Shown here: one piece after another, positions 9,809 to 18,449 of the stretch
Layout: every line of letters starts with the position of its first letter
Position numbering within the stretch: the stretch's first letter is position 1
Assembly (NCBI RefSeq): GCF_025751585.1
Contig: NZ_JAOWKX010000001.1
Coordinates: 62,259-126,258 of the forward strand
DNA length: 64,000 bases
From: Fluctibacter corallii
GTDB lineage: Bacteria; Pseudomonadota; Gammaproteobacteria; Enterobacterales; Alteromonadaceae
Reading direction: 5' to 3'
The notes under the pieces: model-generated
Seen by the model: the letters and a program-made list of their open reading frames with translations, nothing else
The model's database searches: none
Told to the model about the DNA's origin: nothing
Translations under genes and position numbers: made by a program

Positions 9809-10579
9809 TTACTCCGCAGCTTTAATAGGTAGCTTAATTAGGTCGATAGGCAAAGTCTTACGAGCCATACGAACAGCTTTTACTGTTGACTCTAGATATT
9901 CATCACCTAGCTTTTCCCAGCTACGGGTATCTTTATTGAACATGAACGCGTTCTTCTGATCTAGAGATAACGCAAGCAACGCTGTGCGACCTAGATTGAA
10001 GAAATCTACTGCGATTTCCGTACCATTGTAATCAAGCTTACCTTGATAAGCGTCGATTTTTGAGCCGTATTCTAGCTCAACCATGTAAGCTTCAACTACC
10101 TGACGGAAACGCTCAGAAACTGTAACATTTGAGTTAGCCATTACGTCGCGTAAACGCTCAACACGCGCTTTACGCTCTTCGTATTTGATTGGAACATCTA
10201 GTTCGATGAACTTCTCAAGGCTCTCGATCATTCTAAACATTAGCGGAACGATACCACGCTTAGTGCCTTCGATATCATCGATTTGGCGTTGCAGAGACGC
10301 AATTCCTTCTTCTTGATCTGCAACAAGTGTTGCTACGTAATCGTTATAAACCTTTAGGTTTTCAGTTTCATCAACTGTCTGACGGTATTCCGCTAACAAC
10401 TCTTGAGACTGCTCATAAAGATTGTTGATTTTTTCCTGGGATTTTGCTGCAGACGCGTGAATCTTCGCCTCTTCTTTGTGAAGTGCATTTAGAGGATCTG
10501 CAGAGACTGTGCTACTACCCAGTACGAAAGCACCAACAACGGTAGAAGCAATAAGGGTTCTCTTGCTCATTTTGGACAT
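9809..10579 (-). CDS. DUF3450 periplasmic coiled-coil protein, first gene of the TonB2 operon
   Basis: 256 aa from the ATG at 10579 (MSKMSKRTLIAS), which is preceded by GGGA; an ATG at 10570 is an alternative, and the open frame reaches 10636. A cleavable signal peptide ending near VSADP is followed by a helical, charged region (about 30-110) likely to be coiled coil, then a globular C-terminal part. DUF3450 proteins regularly precede ttpC-exbBD-tonB2 in marine gammaproteobacteria. Their biochemical role is not established. Confidence 0.85.
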   Translation of the reverse strand: MSKMSKRTLIASTVVGAFVLGSSTVSADPLNALHKEEAKIHASAAKSQEKINNLYEQSQELLAEYRQTVDETENLKVYNDYVATLVADQEEGIASLQRQIDDIEGTKRGIVPLMFRMIESLEKFIELDVPIKYEERKARVERLRDVMANSNVTVSERFRQVVEAYMVELEYGSKIDAYQGKLDYNGTEIAVDFFNLGRTALLALSLDQKNAFMFNKDTRSWEKLGDEYLESTVKAVRMARKTLPIDLIKLPIKAAE

Positions 10580-10656
10580 AGTTCCCAACCAATTTTCTTT
10601 TTTGAATCCTCGCCACGAAGAAAAGTTCAAGGGCAAGGGGCTATAAAACTGTTAAA

Positions 10657-10685
10657 ATTATAGGATTGTAACTAAACAACGTAAA
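10657..10685 (-). promoter_or_regulatory. Candidate promoter of the TonB2 operon
   Basis: On the minus strand TTTACG (4 of 6), a 17-bp spacer and a perfect TATAAT lie about 75 bp ahead of the DUF3450 start. I do not see a convincing Fur box overlapping it. Confidence 0.5.
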
Positions 10686-11197
10686 CCTGATGGCATTCCA
10701 CTTGTAAAGTTACGAACACCGAATGGTCACACGGAAACAGTTAAATTGTCAAGTTCACTGTAACGGCAAGGTTTAAAGGTAAGATGACTTAATATACTGT
10801 TTCCCCGAGCATTCATTGTGTATTTTTTTTCCAACACTTCAGCCATGCTCTCTCTAAACACTTATCATTTATGGAATTAATTTTCAGGCCATGGATATGA
10901 GGAAGTTAATAACGCGGTCAATGAGCCACCAGTTGCAAACCATTTTGTGCAGCTGTTCTATATTCAAATTGCGCTCTATGTGAGTTTTTTTTAACCACAC
11001 AATACGCTGCAAAGTGGATTATTCTGCGCAAAAACCATTTTAACGAGTGAAGAGATAATCGGATCTACAGCTAAGACTAGGTAACAACAGAGTGTTTGTT
11101 GAAACACGTATTAACCATACTTAGCTAGTAATGCCTTCTATATATGATGGTGTTTCGAAAGTGGTAGTTTAAAGCAGTAGTCAGGATGCAAAATGTA
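10686..11197. other. Non-coding spacer upstream of the TonB2 operon
   Basis: About 510 bp without a credible gene. A 28-codon ORF near 10897 on the plus strand has poor initiation context and no recognisable features. The sequence is AT-rich with scattered short palindromes. It could hold regulatory sites or a small RNA, but nothing specific can be supported. Confidence 0.5.
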
Positions 11198-11233
11198 GAA
11201 AAGCCTCCGAACACCGTTCAGAGGCTTCTTTTT
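11198..11233 (-). terminator. Terminator after the first TonB-dependent receptor
   Basis: Stem AAGCCTC/GAGGCTT extended by GAAC/GTTC around a 3-nt loop, with one mismatch. It is flanked by TTTTC on the minus strand and CTTTTTT on the plus strand, and lies about 20 bp past the receptor stop. Confidence 0.8.
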
Positions 11234-11248
11234 TATGTTAACCCTTAA

Positions 11249-14092
11249 TTAAAAAGAAAACTTAGTCTGTACAAAGTATCGACGTCCAATCACGTCATAT
11301 GCACCAGGCTCAGTGTTCGCATTAAACGCACTGTGGAAGTATGGTGGATCCTCATCAGTAACGTTGTTAATACCTGCAGTGAGCGTCACATTGCTGAAAG
11401 TATATGTCGCCACTAAGTCATGGTATACAATCGATTCTGCTTTTGCGTCAGAGGTAATCTCTGCGGGTCTCCATCGATCATCGGCTTCACCGATATAAAT
11501 AATATCCCAATTTAAAGACCAATCATCGCTGTTGAGACCAATCATGCCGTTAACTTTAAGCTCTGGGAAAACCGCAGCTCCCTCGGCTGTGCCCGCAGTT
11601 TCAGATGCTCCGACTATAGGGAAATCTTCAATGCGCTCAAGTAAATAGCTGCCTGACAATCGGAACTGCATCGTATTCGCATTAGCGAAATTAACATCCA
11701 TTTTGTATTCAGCTTCAAAATCGATACCTTTAGCAGAAAGCGTTCCTAGGTTACCAAAAGCACCGGTTGCATCTCCTGGGAAAATACCGTCATACAAACC
11801 ATTTGGGAACGCATTACAGGCCGTGGCTGTTAAATTAGGCGAATTCAAACAAGCATAAAGAAGTGAGTTAATATCGTCACTCTCGATCCATCCATCTACT
11901 TTAATATCCCAATAATCGATGCTACCACGTAAGCCTTCTATATCGAAGTTATCGAAAATTAAACCAAAGGTTTTGGTCACTGACTCCTCGGCTTCTAGTT
12001 CATCGCCTTCTTGAGCGCTTGTTGTATAAGCCGATTGCCAAGCAAATCCAAACTCACCATCAGCACCGAGGTTGTCTTCACCTAATAATGCAAGACAGTT
12101 CTGTCTAATAGTATCGGTAATATCAGTACGGCGATCTGCAAACTCACAGTAACTTTCAACAACTGGGAAGTCTGTCTCATCTTGTTGATTTAATTCTGAA
12201 ATATTAGGCGCTCTGAACCCCGTTGCGTAACCAGCTCGAACACGAACTTGATCGATGATAGAGTAATCAACGCCTATTTTATAATTAAATGTTTCACCTG
12301 CGGATGTATCATATTCTGAGTATCGTGCAGACATTTCTACAGCTAAATCCGATGTAACCGGTAAGTACACTTCACCGTATACCTCGTCTACAGAGAATGA
12401 ACCACTTTGAGGATCTGCTGCTCCGCCTGTTGTTAAGCCTTCAGATGTGAACTCATCTGGAATAAAGTCACCTTTTTCTTTACGGTGCTCAATACCAAAA
12501 GACCAACCGATAGTGCCTCCATCTAATTCGCCAAAGTCACCTGTTAAGTTGAATTGCCACAGTTGCATCTGGGCAAGACCAAGATCTTTAAGAGAGTTGG
12601 CAGAAATAAACGCCATTTGCTCATCGGAAATGGAACCATAGGGACCAAATGGATCTATGACGCCCGCAGCTGCACAGGCAGGATCAGCGTTACAAAGCTC
12701 TGGAGTCACTGCTGTTTCCCAACGATCAAAGCGATGATAAAACTTGGTTTCATTTACCACTTCGTTTTGTGCAAAGGTATACGCAAAGTCGTAGTAAATA
12801 TCCGAGCCTAATTCACCATTTAACCCTGTTACAAACCTAAATGTATCCGCGGTTTGGAGGAAGCGTCTACCGCCAGATTCTACAAAACGTCTATTGACAC
12901 GAACCGTCTGATTTTCAATTCCATAGGGATTCAGATCATCTGCAGTTCCTAGCACTCCATCGGCACCTGATGCATTGACACCAAAAGGATTAAACGGGTT
13001 AGACGCCGGTACAAGGTCGTTACGCTGCGCCTGTCCAGACACTATACCAATATAGTCTGCAGTCACCCCAAAAGAGGCATCCGGTGCTAATCGTTGTGCT
13101 GATGTTCTGCGAGTATATGAAGCTTCCATATATGCTTGCGTGTCATCCGCTATTTCGTATTTACCATTCAGTGCCATTTGCCACCGCTCGTTCGGTGTGA
13201 CTAACGCGTTAACAGGTGAGAAGTTATACGTATCACGTGAAGGATCGAAGGGTCTGACCTGACCTGTGGTTTCATCAACGATGTAATTCCCAGCTAGACC
13301 TGGCACGCCACGGATACGTCGACTATTGGACGAACCTGAAGGTACCGCGAGATAACTTCCATCACCTTGTAATTCACTATAGAGGCCGTCAAACGCCCAA
13401 TCTCTATCAGCCTGCACCATCTCTTTTTGTTTATTGTATTCTAAACCGATTACAATATTCCCTTTTTCAGAAGCGGCCCCCATTACTACTGATACTGAAG
13501 TATTTTGTGCATCCCCCTCAGCGCTGCGGCCGTGGTCAAATTGCAAATCCACCCCTTCAAAGTCGTCTTTTAGAATAATATTGATAACGCCGGCAATGGC
13601 GTCAGTTCCATAAATGGTAGAAGCACCATCCTTTAGTACCTCTATACGTTCAACTAGATTAAATGGGACGCTATTTAAATCTACCGCGCCATCGTCATTT
13701 AAATCACCAATTTGGCGACGTCCGTTTATTAGCACTAACGTTCTATTGAAGCCAAGTCCGCGAAGGTCAACTTTTCTCTGACCGTCATTGCCGTTGTTAG
13801 TCGTTGCACCCAACTGGAAACCACTTACTGCAGGGGTGAATTTAAGAAATTCATCTATACTGGTTACGCCCGAGTTCTTAAGATCCTCGGCATCAAAAAC
13901 AGAGATTGCACTCGAAGAAGCGAATTCTTCCCGTACAATACGTGAACCCGTTATAGATATTTTTTCTACGCCCTCATTTGAGGGGGTAGACTGAGCTGAA
14001 GCTTGAAAAGAAAGAGGAACAGTAAGAGCTGATAATGCCCCAAACGTCAAAGCTTTGCGAATTGAGCTCGCCAACCTTGAATTATTATACAT
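11249..14092 (-). CDS. TonB-dependent outer-membrane receptor (paralogue 1)
   Basis: 947 aa from the ATG at 14092, which has GGGAG seven bases upstream; the frame opens 6 codons earlier. Signal peptide ends near QASAQS. A TonB-box-like VEKISITGSRI (about 40-50) leads into the plug domain (about 60-175, with VDLRGLGFNRTLVLINGRR and GAS..YGTDAIAGVINI). A long beta-barrel ends in the terminal aromatic signature YFVQTKFSF. The type is common in Alteromonadales and Caulobacterales for oligosaccharides, peptides or siderophores; the ligand cannot be told. It is followed by a terminator and lies beside the TonB2 operon that could energise it. Confidence 0.92.
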   Translation of the reverse strand: MYNNSRLASSIRKALTFGALSALTVPLSFQASAQSTPSNEGVEKISITGSRIVREEFASSSAISVFDAEDLKNSGVTSIDEFLKFTPAVSGFQLGATTNNGNDGQRKVDLRGLGFNRTLVLINGRRQIGDLNDDGAVDLNSVPFNLVERIEVLKDGASTIYGTDAIAGVINIILKDDFEGVDLQFDHGRSAEGDAQNTSVSVVMGAASEKGNIVIGLEYNKQKEMVQADRDWAFDGLYSELQGDGSYLAVPSGSSNSRRIRGVPGLAGNYIVDETTGQVRPFDPSRDTYNFSPVNALVTPNERWQMALNGKYEIADDTQAYMEASYTRRTSAQRLAPDASFGVTADYIGIVSGQAQRNDLVPASNPFNPFGVNASGADGVLGTADDLNPYGIENQTVRVNRRFVESGGRRFLQTADTFRFVTGLNGELGSDIYYDFAYTFAQNEVVNETKFYHRFDRWETAVTPELCNADPACAAAGVIDPFGPYGSISDEQMAFISANSLKDLGLAQMQLWQFNLTGDFGELDGGTIGWSFGIEHRKEKGDFIPDEFTSEGLTTGGAADPQSGSFSVDEVYGEVYLPVTSDLAVEMSARYSEYDTSAGETFNYKIGVDYSIIDQVRVRAGYATGFRAPNISELNQQDETDFPVVESYCEFADRRTDITDTIRQNCLALLGEDNLGADGEFGFAWQSAYTTSAQEGDELEAEESVTKTFGLIFDNFDIEGLRGSIDYWDIKVDGWIESDDINSLLYACLNSPNLTATACNAFPNGLYDGIFPGDATGAFGNLGTLSAKGIDFEAEYKMDVNFANANTMQFRLSGSYLLERIEDFPIVGASETAGTAEGAAVFPELKVNGMIGLNSDDWSLNWDIIYIGEADDRWRPAEITSDAKAESIVYHDLVATYTFSNVTLTAGINNVTDEDPPYFHSAFNANTEPGAYDVIGRRYFVQTKFSF

Positions 14093-14648
14093 TTTGTTCT
14101 CCCAAAACACTTGTAAGAATAGTTTTTAGAATATTGGCTGTGCAAATAATAGACACAGTAAATCTTGTTTATCACATCTAAAAACCAGCTGCAAGGTCTC
14201 GTGAGTGAATACTGTATCCTATTGTGCGTAAACAACAAATGCCGAAATACATGGCGCTCGGTTGTTTTTAGGCCCCTGTTATGCAGATAAATAACCACAT
14301 CTACTTACTCAAAATTAGTCGCCTCATGTCATAAACATGGCAGGGTGATGGGGTTACGTTGTAAACGAATCTGGCGTTTATGGACGAGAGTTTTCGTTTG
14401 CACATACAACAACCACGTTGCTTTATTAAGGCCCAATTAGAACCCGCTTTCACTATACGAGCTCAATTACCTACCCCCAAAGTCAACGAGTGAGTTGCAT
14501 CTTTTATCTGTTATGAGAAATCAGCTTTATTGCAGTGGTATTTATCTCAAAAATAAGGAGGTTGTTTATAGATGAGATGAAAGGAAGTAATAGGACAAAA
14601 TGCTAATTACCAAGAGAGGTCGTTGTAGCTTTGTTGATATTTGAAAAT
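14093..14648. other. Long spacer upstream of receptor 1
   Basis: About 555 bp without a convincing ORF, tRNA or structured RNA. It must contain the promoter of receptor 1, but I find no good paired -35/-10. The spacer holds short runs such as CATGTCATAAACATG, a weak palindrome near 14326. Confidence 0.4.
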
Positions 14649-14649
14649 A

Positions 14650-14684
14650 AAAAATGCCAGTCAACAAAGCTGACTGGCATTTTT
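14650..14684 (-). terminator. Terminator after the second TonB-dependent receptor
   Basis: Perfect 14-bp stem AAAAATGCCAGTCA/TGACTGGCATTTTT around ACAAAGC, 70 bp downstream of the receptor stop. Confidence 0.9.
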
Positions 14685-14754
14685 AAAAGTTTGTTTGTTG
14701 AAATCTTAATGTCTTATATTTTTAAGCCACCAAAATATTCAATTAGCCTCTCTC

Positions 14755-17619
14755 TTAGAAAGATGCTTCAAAACCTACGTAGAAGTAACGGCGAACAGCG
14801 TCATATACGTCTGATGCAGTGTTAGTACCAGTTACATCACCAGGCACGCCTTGGCCTAGGAACGGAGGTTCTTTATCGAACAAGTTGTCTACACCCGCAT
14901 AGATCTCATATTGACCATCTTCACCAAGTGCATAACGCGCCTGTAGATCGTGATAAACATAAGTTCCAATTTGGCCGTAAGTAGCAACAGAGTCATTCTC
15001 AACATTTACACGGTCAATATAACGTGCTGTCCAAGCAACTGTCAGGTCATTCCAGTTGTAAGTCGCGTTAAGGTTAACTTTCCAGTCTGGGTAACCGATT
15101 TCGCCTTGACTATCAACGATGTCACCACCAGCGAATGGCACGAAATCGTTCGCCATAGAGTGGTTACCAGCAAGGTTCAACTTCATGCTACCGTCGTATA
15201 GGTCAAACGTGTAGTCAGCAGAGAAGTCGATACCTTCAACACGGTATTCAGCAACGTTGATTGCTAGTGCGTCAATACGACGAACTAAGCCAGTGCCAGC
15301 TTCACGCGTAATAAGGTCACAGAACGGGTTGTTCGGGAAGTTAGGCTGACGAACACACTGATCAACAGTTGTTTGAGCAGTGAACGAGTTAATCGCGTCG
15401 TCAACTGTAATTTCATAGTAATCCAACGTGAAGTTGAAGCCTTCAATTTGCTCAGGTGAGTAAACTACACCTACAGTAATTGCATCAGACATCTCTTCTT
15501 GTAGTTCAGGGTTACCTGCTGACAAACCACCCGCACTACGGATGTTGCGAGCAAATGGATCTAGCGTCGCTGTACCAGGGATTTGAGCACAGTTTGCGAT
15601 TACAGTATCAGACTGTCTCTCATATGTTTCATTGTTCCCATCGTCATCAACACTTGCGCTGTTACCACCTACACCACCAAGTGCACATGGATCAACGAAG
15701 TTACGGAACGTTTCACTACCTGGATCGAACAATTCGTCGATGTTAGGCGCACGAACAGCGGTAGACTTACCACCACGAATACGTAGACCTTCCATTACTT
15801 CCCAGTCAACAGCTGCTTTGTAGGTCGTCGCATCACCCACTGTGCTGTAGTCAGAATAACGAACTGCGAATTCTAAACCAAGATATTCTGCGAATGGTAC
15901 TTCTGAGACTAGCGGTACAATAGCTTCCACGAAGAATTCGTTAACATCGTAAGAACCCACCGTGTTAGGTGTTGTATTACCTGATGTTAGGCCACCCTGC
16001 GCAAGTGTATCAGAGTTGAAACGACTCTCTTCTTCACGCCATTCGTAACCAAACGCAATACCTAGATCACCCGCTGGAAGCTCAAAAGCATAACCAGAGA
16101 TAGTTGCACCGATTACCTCTTGCTCCATGCGAGAAGTAAGCTGGCTGTCAACTGATACCCAATCAAGCGCCGCACCAGAGATTGAACCTGCACCGAATAC
16201 ATTAATTGGTACACAGCCAAGGTCACGAGCGAACTCATCGGCACATACAGGATTACCGTTATCATCTTCAACTACGCGTAGTGCGTTATAGAAGTTAAGA
16301 GTGTTAAATACACCGCCGTTAGTTTGATCCTGACCGAAGTTACCATATTGGTAATATACTTCATAATCGAAGTTATCGTTAATTGCACCATTGAAACCAA
16401 GTACTGTTCTGAACGTTTTACGCTGAACGTCACTGCTACGAGGACCAAGCTCAACGAAACGACGATACATAGCGATTTCTGATAGAGGCGGAAGTACAAC
16501 GTCAGGATTAGCTGCTTGTGCATTAGTCCACGCTGTCTCTGCTAAACCTCTTAGCTCAGTCGGCATGTAGTAGTTGTCAATTGGAATACGGATGTTGGAT
16601 ACTGAGTTACCAACAGAGATAAACTCACCTGTAATTGTAGGCTCTGATTGAGAAGCAGATTGCAACTCGTTGTATGCCGTCTCAGAGAAGAAATTAAAGT
16701 GTTCATTAATTTCGTAATTGATGTTGGCATTAAACTGAGTACGTGTGCTTGGAACTTGAAGGATACGAAGCTGGTTACGGTTAAATCCGTCTTCAGATGC
16801 CTTGAATGGCTTGTTCCACTCTAGTGTAGAGTCGTCTTGCGTAATTACAGAACCATCTGCCAAGCCAAAGTTACCTTTAGGACCAAATGTACTGTTTACA
16901 GCATCGTTAGCAGACATTTCACGGTCGCGCGAGTAGATGATACCCGTATCAGAGTAACCTAAGTAAACGACAGCGTTACCTTTGTCACCATCGAAGTTAC
17001 CACCAACTGTGATTGAAAAGTCTTTCTCTTCACCACCACCTAGGTCTGAATCACCGTAGCGAGCGTTAAATTCTACGCCTTCAAAATCATCTTTCATGAT
17101 GAAGTTGATTACGCCAGAAATAGCCTCAGAACCGTAAACAGCAGCTGCACCGCCAGTTACCACTTCTACACGCTCAACTAGGTTGATTGGAATCATTGAT
17201 ACGTCAACAGTAGGTGAACCAGCTGAACCACCGATGTGGCGACGACCATTAACCAAAACAAGTGTACGCTCAGTACCCAAGTTACGAAGGTCTACTGTAT
17301 TTAGACCCGTTGTTGTCGTGTTAAAGTTACTGTTTGTATCAGATGTACCTGGGATACCCGCAGCTGGAAGGTTGTTGATGAAGTTAGCTACGTTTGTTGC
17401 ACCAGTAATTTCAATTGACGTTTCGTCAATGATAGTAATTGGTGACGTTGCAACTAGGTCTGTACGCGCAATACGCGAACCTGTTACAGAAATTTTTTCG
17501 ATTGCTTTTTCTTGTGCGCCTTCTGACTCTTGAGCCATCGCAGCTGGAGCTGAAGCAGCTACTGCTCCGAACACCATTGCATAACGAACGGCTGAAGCCA
17601 ATTTCGTATTTGTAAACAT
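14755..17619 (-). CDS. TonB-dependent outer-membrane receptor (paralogue 2)
   Basis: 954 aa. Signal peptide MFTNTKLASAVRYAMVFGAV...AMAQ, TonB-box-like IEKISVTGSRIAR, plug domain (about 60-185, with VDLRNLGTERTLVLVNGRR and GGAAAVYGSEAISGVINFI) and a beta-barrel ending in YFYVGFEASF. The plug motifs match receptor 1 closely, so the two are paralogues of one subfamily. AGGGAG precedes the ATG. A strong sigma-70-like promoter and a TyrR-box-like sequence lie upstream. The substrate is unknown; amino acid or peptide-type ligands are a guess from the TyrR-like site only. Confidence 0.92.
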   Translation of the reverse strand: MFTNTKLASAVRYAMVFGAVAASAPAAMAQESEGAQEKAIEKISVTGSRIARTDLVATSPITIIDETSIEITGATNVANFINNLPAAGIPGTSDTNSNFNTTTTGLNTVDLRNLGTERTLVLVNGRRHIGGSAGSPTVDVSMIPINLVERVEVVTGGAAAVYGSEAISGVINFIMKDDFEGVEFNARYGDSDLGGGEEKDFSITVGGNFDGDKGNAVVYLGYSDTGIIYSRDREMSANDAVNSTFGPKGNFGLADGSVITQDDSTLEWNKPFKASEDGFNRNQLRILQVPSTRTQFNANINYEINEHFNFFSETAYNELQSASQSEPTITGEFISVGNSVSNIRIPIDNYYMPTELRGLAETAWTNAQAANPDVVLPPLSEIAMYRRFVELGPRSSDVQRKTFRTVLGFNGAINDNFDYEVYYQYGNFGQDQTNGGVFNTLNFYNALRVVEDDNGNPVCADEFARDLGCVPINVFGAGSISGAALDWVSVDSQLTSRMEQEVIGATISGYAFELPAGDLGIAFGYEWREEESRFNSDTLAQGGLTSGNTTPNTVGSYDVNEFFVEAIVPLVSEVPFAEYLGLEFAVRYSDYSTVGDATTYKAAVDWEVMEGLRIRGGKSTAVRAPNIDELFDPGSETFRNFVDPCALGGVGGNSASVDDDGNNETYERQSDTVIANCAQIPGTATLDPFARNIRSAGGLSAGNPELQEEMSDAITVGVVYSPEQIEGFNFTLDYYEITVDDAINSFTAQTTVDQCVRQPNFPNNPFCDLITREAGTGLVRRIDALAINVAEYRVEGIDFSADYTFDLYDGSMKLNLAGNHSMANDFVPFAGGDIVDSQGEIGYPDWKVNLNATYNWNDLTVAWTARYIDRVNVENDSVATYGQIGTYVYHDLQARYALGEDGQYEIYAGVDNLFDKEPPFLGQGVPGDVTGTNTASDVYDAVRRYFYVGFEASF

Positions 17620-17713
17620 ATGTATTTTCTCCCTGGATCGCTAAAAGGCTTAGCGATGGTTTTTTTGCCGATTTATTCAGCTTTTTTTATGAGGCGTTCA
17701 ACCTCGGCTGAGG

Positions 17714-17743
17714 ATAATAAACACAAGGGTATCGTTCGGTCAA
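17714..17743 (-). promoter_or_regulatory. Candidate sigma-70 promoter of receptor 2
   Basis: On the minus strand TTGACC, an 18-bp spacer and TATTAT lie about 95 bp ahead of the ATG at 17619. Confidence 0.6.
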
Positions 17744-17803
17744 CCTATTAAATGAACGAAAAGTGGTTTTTAAAAGAAGATTTTCACGCTAACGCATCGT
17801 CTT

Positions 17804-17821
17804 TGTAATAAATGTTTTACA
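17804..17821. promoter_or_regulatory. TyrR-box-like site upstream of receptor 2
   Basis: TGTAAT-N6-TTTACA matches 11 of 12 bases of the TyrR box TGTAAA-N6-TTTACA. It sits 61 bp upstream of the -35 of receptor 2 and 128 bp ahead of the plus-strand ComFB-family gene. The region is AT-rich, so chance is possible. Confidence 0.4.
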
Positions 17822-17948
17822 TTACATATGAATTTGAAACAATTTGCTTATCACGCTATTAAGACTATGTTACTCAACAGAAGTATGGTTGTTTATTCCA
17901 ATAAACTTGCTAAGTTTGTTTTAAAACCAATGAATCAGGATGATAAAA

Positions 17949-18227
17949 ATGAAACTTGATGACGATATTCATAACTTTTATGAAAAGCTCATTTTAGAGC
18001 GCATTGAGCATTTAGGGCTAACAAAAAGTAAATCCGCTAATTATCTCGCAGATTTAACTTGCTTGGCACTAAACCAAGTGCCACCGCGCTATATTCGTTA
18101 CGAAGTTGACATGGCCTTTTATTTGCCACAAAACGAGCGTCAGCAAATGGAAATGAATGCAGCAGAAGCAATTAGTAAAGCAATTAAATATCTAGACGAG
18201 TCTGAGCAAGGTTCTAAGAAAGTTTAA
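17949..18227 (+). CDS. ComFB-family small protein
   Basis: 92 aa from the ATG at 17949, which has CAGGA eight bases upstream; an ATG at 17940 lies inside that ribosome site and is less likely. The core motif CLALNQVPPRYIRYEVDMAF matches the late-competence ComFB family (LALN.LPPRY). The cysteine cluster of the Bacillus protein is not present. ComFB-like proteins have no settled role in gammaproteobacteria; cyanobacterial relatives have been linked to cyclic di-GMP binding, as I recall. It is a single gene next to the SRP RNA. Confidence 0.78.
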   Translation: MKLDDDIHNFYEKLILERIEHLGLTKSKSANYLADLTCLALNQVPPRYIRYEVDMAFYLPQNERQQMEMNAAEAISKAIKYLDESEQGSKKV

Positions 18228-18236
18228 GAGAAAATT

Positions 18237-18348
18237 GGGTGGCGATCCTCCAGCCGCATCCCGGCACATGAGTCGTCTGCTGCGGCTGCTCCCTTCCGGG
18301 CCTGACCGAGTTCACAGAGTATCATTGCGGGAGGACCAAAGGACCACC
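18237..18348 (-). ncRNA. ffs: Signal recognition particle 4.5S RNA
   Basis: On the minus strand the sequence carries the SRP helix-8 core GGTCAGGCCCGGAAGGGAGC followed by AGCAG, flanked by long complementary arms. GGTGGTCC at the 5' end pairs with GGATCGCCACC at the 3' end. It is about 112 nt and resembles the E. coli RNA through the whole apical half. It pairs with Ffh for co-translational targeting. Exact ends are inferred from the terminal pairing. Confidence 0.93.
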
Positions 18349-18404
18349 ATAGAAAGATTTCTTCAACTTGCTAATTTGCAGAAAATTGAAGAGGCGCGAT
18401 TATG

Positions 18405-18433
18405 ACGAAAGCAGGCTGAAGTTTCAAGCCTGC
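18405..18433 (-). terminator. Hairpin terminator after the leucine dehydrogenase gene
   Basis: GCAGGCT/AGCCTGC stem, 7 bp, with a 9-nt loop that can pair further. It is followed on the minus strand only by TTTCGTC, so the U-tract is weak. It lies 17 bp past the stop. Confidence 0.55.
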
Positions 18434-18449
18434 AGTGTCTTACTTGCGT

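Noticed and set aside
10580-10760. Fur box at the TonB2 operon promoter
   Set aside because: Only short AT-rich partial matches; no 19-bp palindrome like GATAATGATAATCATTATC.
10897-10983. 28-codon plus-strand ORF in the spacer upstream of the TonB2 operon
   Set aside because: Poor initiation context, no recognisable pattern, and of a length expected by chance.
14047-14298. Minus-strand ORF of 83 codons upstream of receptor 1
   Set aside because: Overlaps the receptor start in another frame, Cys/His/Tyr-rich composition typical of non-coding sequence, no ribosome site.
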